The notes under the pieces were generated by a model. That model ran no database searches, was not told where the DNA came from, and was given only the letters and a program-made list of their open reading frames with translations. A DNA stretch of 64,000 nucleotides from Micrococcus porci. GTDB lineage: Bacteria > Actinomycetota > Actinomycetes > Actinomycetales > Micrococcaceae. The stretch is taken from NCBI RefSeq assembly GCF_020097155.1, contig NZ_CP083691.1:1426001-1490000 (forward strand), written 5' to 3'. The stretch's first letter is position 1. Every line of letters starts with the position of its first letter. Both the position numbers and the translations under genes were made by a program. Of the stretch, positions 62,668-64,000 are shown piece by piece.

Positions 62668-64000
62668 TCAGAGGGTCCAGAGCTGGACGCTGGCGCCCTC
62701 GGGGAGGACGGTGCCGGCCGGCGTGCCCTGGCGCAGGACGCGCGCCGCGTCCCCGGACGGGCCGGGCAGGGGCAGGGTCCGCACGTCGGGGACGAACCCG
62801 AGGTCCGCGAGCCGCGTGCGGGCCTCGCCGACGGTGAGCCCGCCGAGGTCGGGGAGCGGATGCGTTGCCGGGCCGGTGGAGAGGACGACGGCCACCTCGT
62901 CGCCGGGCGTCATCTCCGCGCCCGCCTCCGGGCTCTGGCTCACCACGGCGCCCGCGGGGACCGCACGGTCCGCCACGCGGTCGGCGACGACGACGCCCAC
63001 CCGGCCGTCCTCAGCCACCGCATGGGCGTCCGTCACCGTCAGCCCGGCGAGGTCCGGGGCGGGCACCGGCGCCGGGCCGTCGGAGACGGTCAGCCGGACG
63101 GGCCCGCCCGCATCGACCGTGCTGCCGGCGGCGGGGGAGACGTCGAGCACCACGCCGTCGGAGAAGCGCTCGTCGTGCCGGGACACGACGGCGGAGGTGA
63201 GTCCCGCCTCCGCGAGTCGGGCGGCGGCCTCCTGCTGCTCGAGGCCCCACAGGGGCGGCACCACCACGCCGGCCGGACCGGAGATCCCGCCGGAGCCCAG
63301 GATCCAGCCGAGCAGCAGCGCCATGCCGGCCAGGAGCAGTGTGACGGCCGCTCCGACCGCCACCGTGCGCCCCATGCCGGCCCCCAGCACGACCTCCGGG
63401 GTGCGGGCCGTCCGGCGCCGCTGGCGGGCCGACGCGGGTCGCGGGGCCACCGGGGCCGGACGCGGAGCCTCCGGGACCGCGGACGAGAGGTCGGACGAGG
63501 GGCTGGCCGCGGTCGCGGTCGCAGGTGTGGGCACGGGCTCCGCGCGACGGGGGTCGGGGCGGCGCGGCTCGAGACGGGCGGTCGCGTCGGCGGCGTCCGG
63601 CACGGGCACGGTGGGCACCGTCGGCGACACGGCGAGGGCGACGGTGGGGGCGTCGTCGGCCGCAGGGGCCTCGTCGGCGGGCGCGGTCTGCGGGAGGAGC
63701 GCGGCCACGCGGCGGAGCTCGGGCAGCAGGGCCGCCGCGTCTTCGGGCCGGTCCGCGGGCCTGGGCTCCGTGCACCAGAGGACGATGTCGTCCAACGCCT
63801 CGGGCAGTCCCGGACGCACCGATGAGGGGACCGGGACGCGCTCGTGCACGTGGCGGTAGGCCACCTGCAGCGGCGTGGCCGCCGTGAACGGCTGGGTGCC
63901 CGTGAGCAGCTCGAAGAGCATGATCCCGACCCCGTACACGTCCGCCCGGGCGTCCCCGCCGGTCCCGGAGATCAGCTCGGGGGCGAGGTAGGCGGGGGTG
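62668..64000 (-). CDS. PASTA-domain Ser/Thr protein kinase (PknL-like), 3' part
   Basis: The gene runs out of the window; about 444 C-terminal residues are present. The start seen is late in the kinase domain (TPAYLAPELISG with the APE-type motif, then ADVYGVGIMLFELLTGTQPF). Then come a Pro/Ala/Thr-rich juxtamembrane linker, one TM helix (AVGAAVTLLLAGMALLLGWIL), and three PASTA repeats outside (starting near VVVPPLWGLEQ, VPAPDLAGLTV and HPLPDLGGLTV). PASTA kinases sense peptidoglycan or lipid II fragments. Position next to aroG is that of pknL. Its targets may include the FHA protein at 48.8 kb (inference). Confidence 0.9.
   Translation of the reverse strand, partial: TPAYLAPELISGTGGDARADVYGVGIMLFELLTGTQPFTAATPLQVAYRHVHERVPVPSSVRPGLPEALDDIVLWCTEPRPADRPEDAAALLPELRRVAALLPQTAPADEAPAADDAPTVALAVSPTVPTVPVPDAADATARLEPRRPDPRRAEPVPTPATATAASPSSDLSSAVPEAPRPAPVAPRPASARQRRRTARTPEVVLGAGMGRTVAVGAAVTLLLAGMALLLGWILGSGGISGPAGVVVPPLWGLEQQEAAARLAEAGLTSAVVSRHDERFSDGVVLDVSPAAGSTVDAGGPVRLTVSDGPAPVPAPDLAGLTVTDAHAVAEDGRVGVVVADRVADRAVPAGAVVSQSPEAGAEMTPGDEVAVVLSTGPATHPLPDLGGLTVGEARTRLADLGFVPDVRTLPLPGPSGDAARVLRQGTPAGTVLPEGASVQLWTL

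Overview
The window is high-GC actinobacterial chromosome, almost certainly Micrococcus or a very close Micrococcaceae relative. Evidence: a Micrococcus-type secreted Rpf with a C-terminal LysM domain, a 16S rRNA of Micrococcus type, an rRNA spacer without tRNA genes, mycothione reductase, a PASTA-domain kinase, and gene orders known from Mycobacterium tuberculosis (arg cluster; tyrS-TPR-HAD-tlyA-nadK-recN-NUDIX-xerD; parA-rluB-cmk-der; gcvH-garA-ftsR-Rv1829-Rv1830; fadD/plsC/aroG/pknL). Recalled from memory, the Rpf is similar to but clearly not identical with that of M. luteus Fleming, so another Micrococcus species or lineage is likely. No phage, transposase, integrase or CRISPR array was seen.

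Layout. 1-10.4 kb: the complete arginine pathway from N-acetylglutamate, argCJBDF-argR as a tightly overlapping operon, then rpf on the opposite strand, then argG and argH. ARG-box-like GCATAGAT elements lie before argC and argG. 10.5-14.4 kb: a HelR-type RNA polymerase recycling helicase and tyrS. 14.4-20.4 kb: an rRNA operon (16S-23S-5S) driven by four or five tandem promoters. 20.6-28.2 kb: TPR-like protein, HAD phosphatase, tlyA, nadK, recN, NUDIX and xerD; the pyrG expected between recN and the NUDIX gene is missing and only a 45-codon ORF is there. 28.3-39.9 kb: a metabolic block inserted between xerD and parA: a methylcitrate-cycle operon (prpD-prpB-prpC) with GntR regulator, divergent propionyl-CoA synthetase prpE, a CitA/CitB-type two-component system divergent from a C4-dicarboxylate symporter, and a SUMF1-domain protein. 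40-46 kb: parA (without the scpAB genes normally next to it), rluB, tyrA, cmk, der and a lipoprotein. 46.5-51.3 kb: tRNA-Pro(GGG), a POT peptide transporter, gcvH, FHA protein, two MerR regulators around a bifunctional-nuclease-family protein. 51.4-64 kb: pyruvate carboxylase, mycothione reductase, long-chain acyl-CoA ligase, ROK glucokinase, an alpha/beta hydrolase, plsC, class II DAHP synthase and the 3' part of a pknL-like kinase cut by the window end.

A strong general signal is leaderless transcription: at least seven genes (argC, tyrS, gntR, prpE, mtr, the 59.5-kb hydrolase, aroG) have a TANNNT -10 hexamer exactly 6 nt before the start codon and no Shine-Dalgarno sequence; the lipoprotein gene has 7 nt. 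Genes inside operons instead use GGAGG-like sites or start/stop overlaps. Most transcription units end in long GC-rich hairpins, several of them serving convergent genes.

The genes are mainly housekeeping. The points most worth a second look are the pyrG gap and its remnant-like ORF, the absence of scpAB beside parA, the GntR palindrome sitting on its own leaderless promoter, the palindrome before pyc, the inverted repeat in the rpf leader, and the unexplained stretch before tRNA-Pro.
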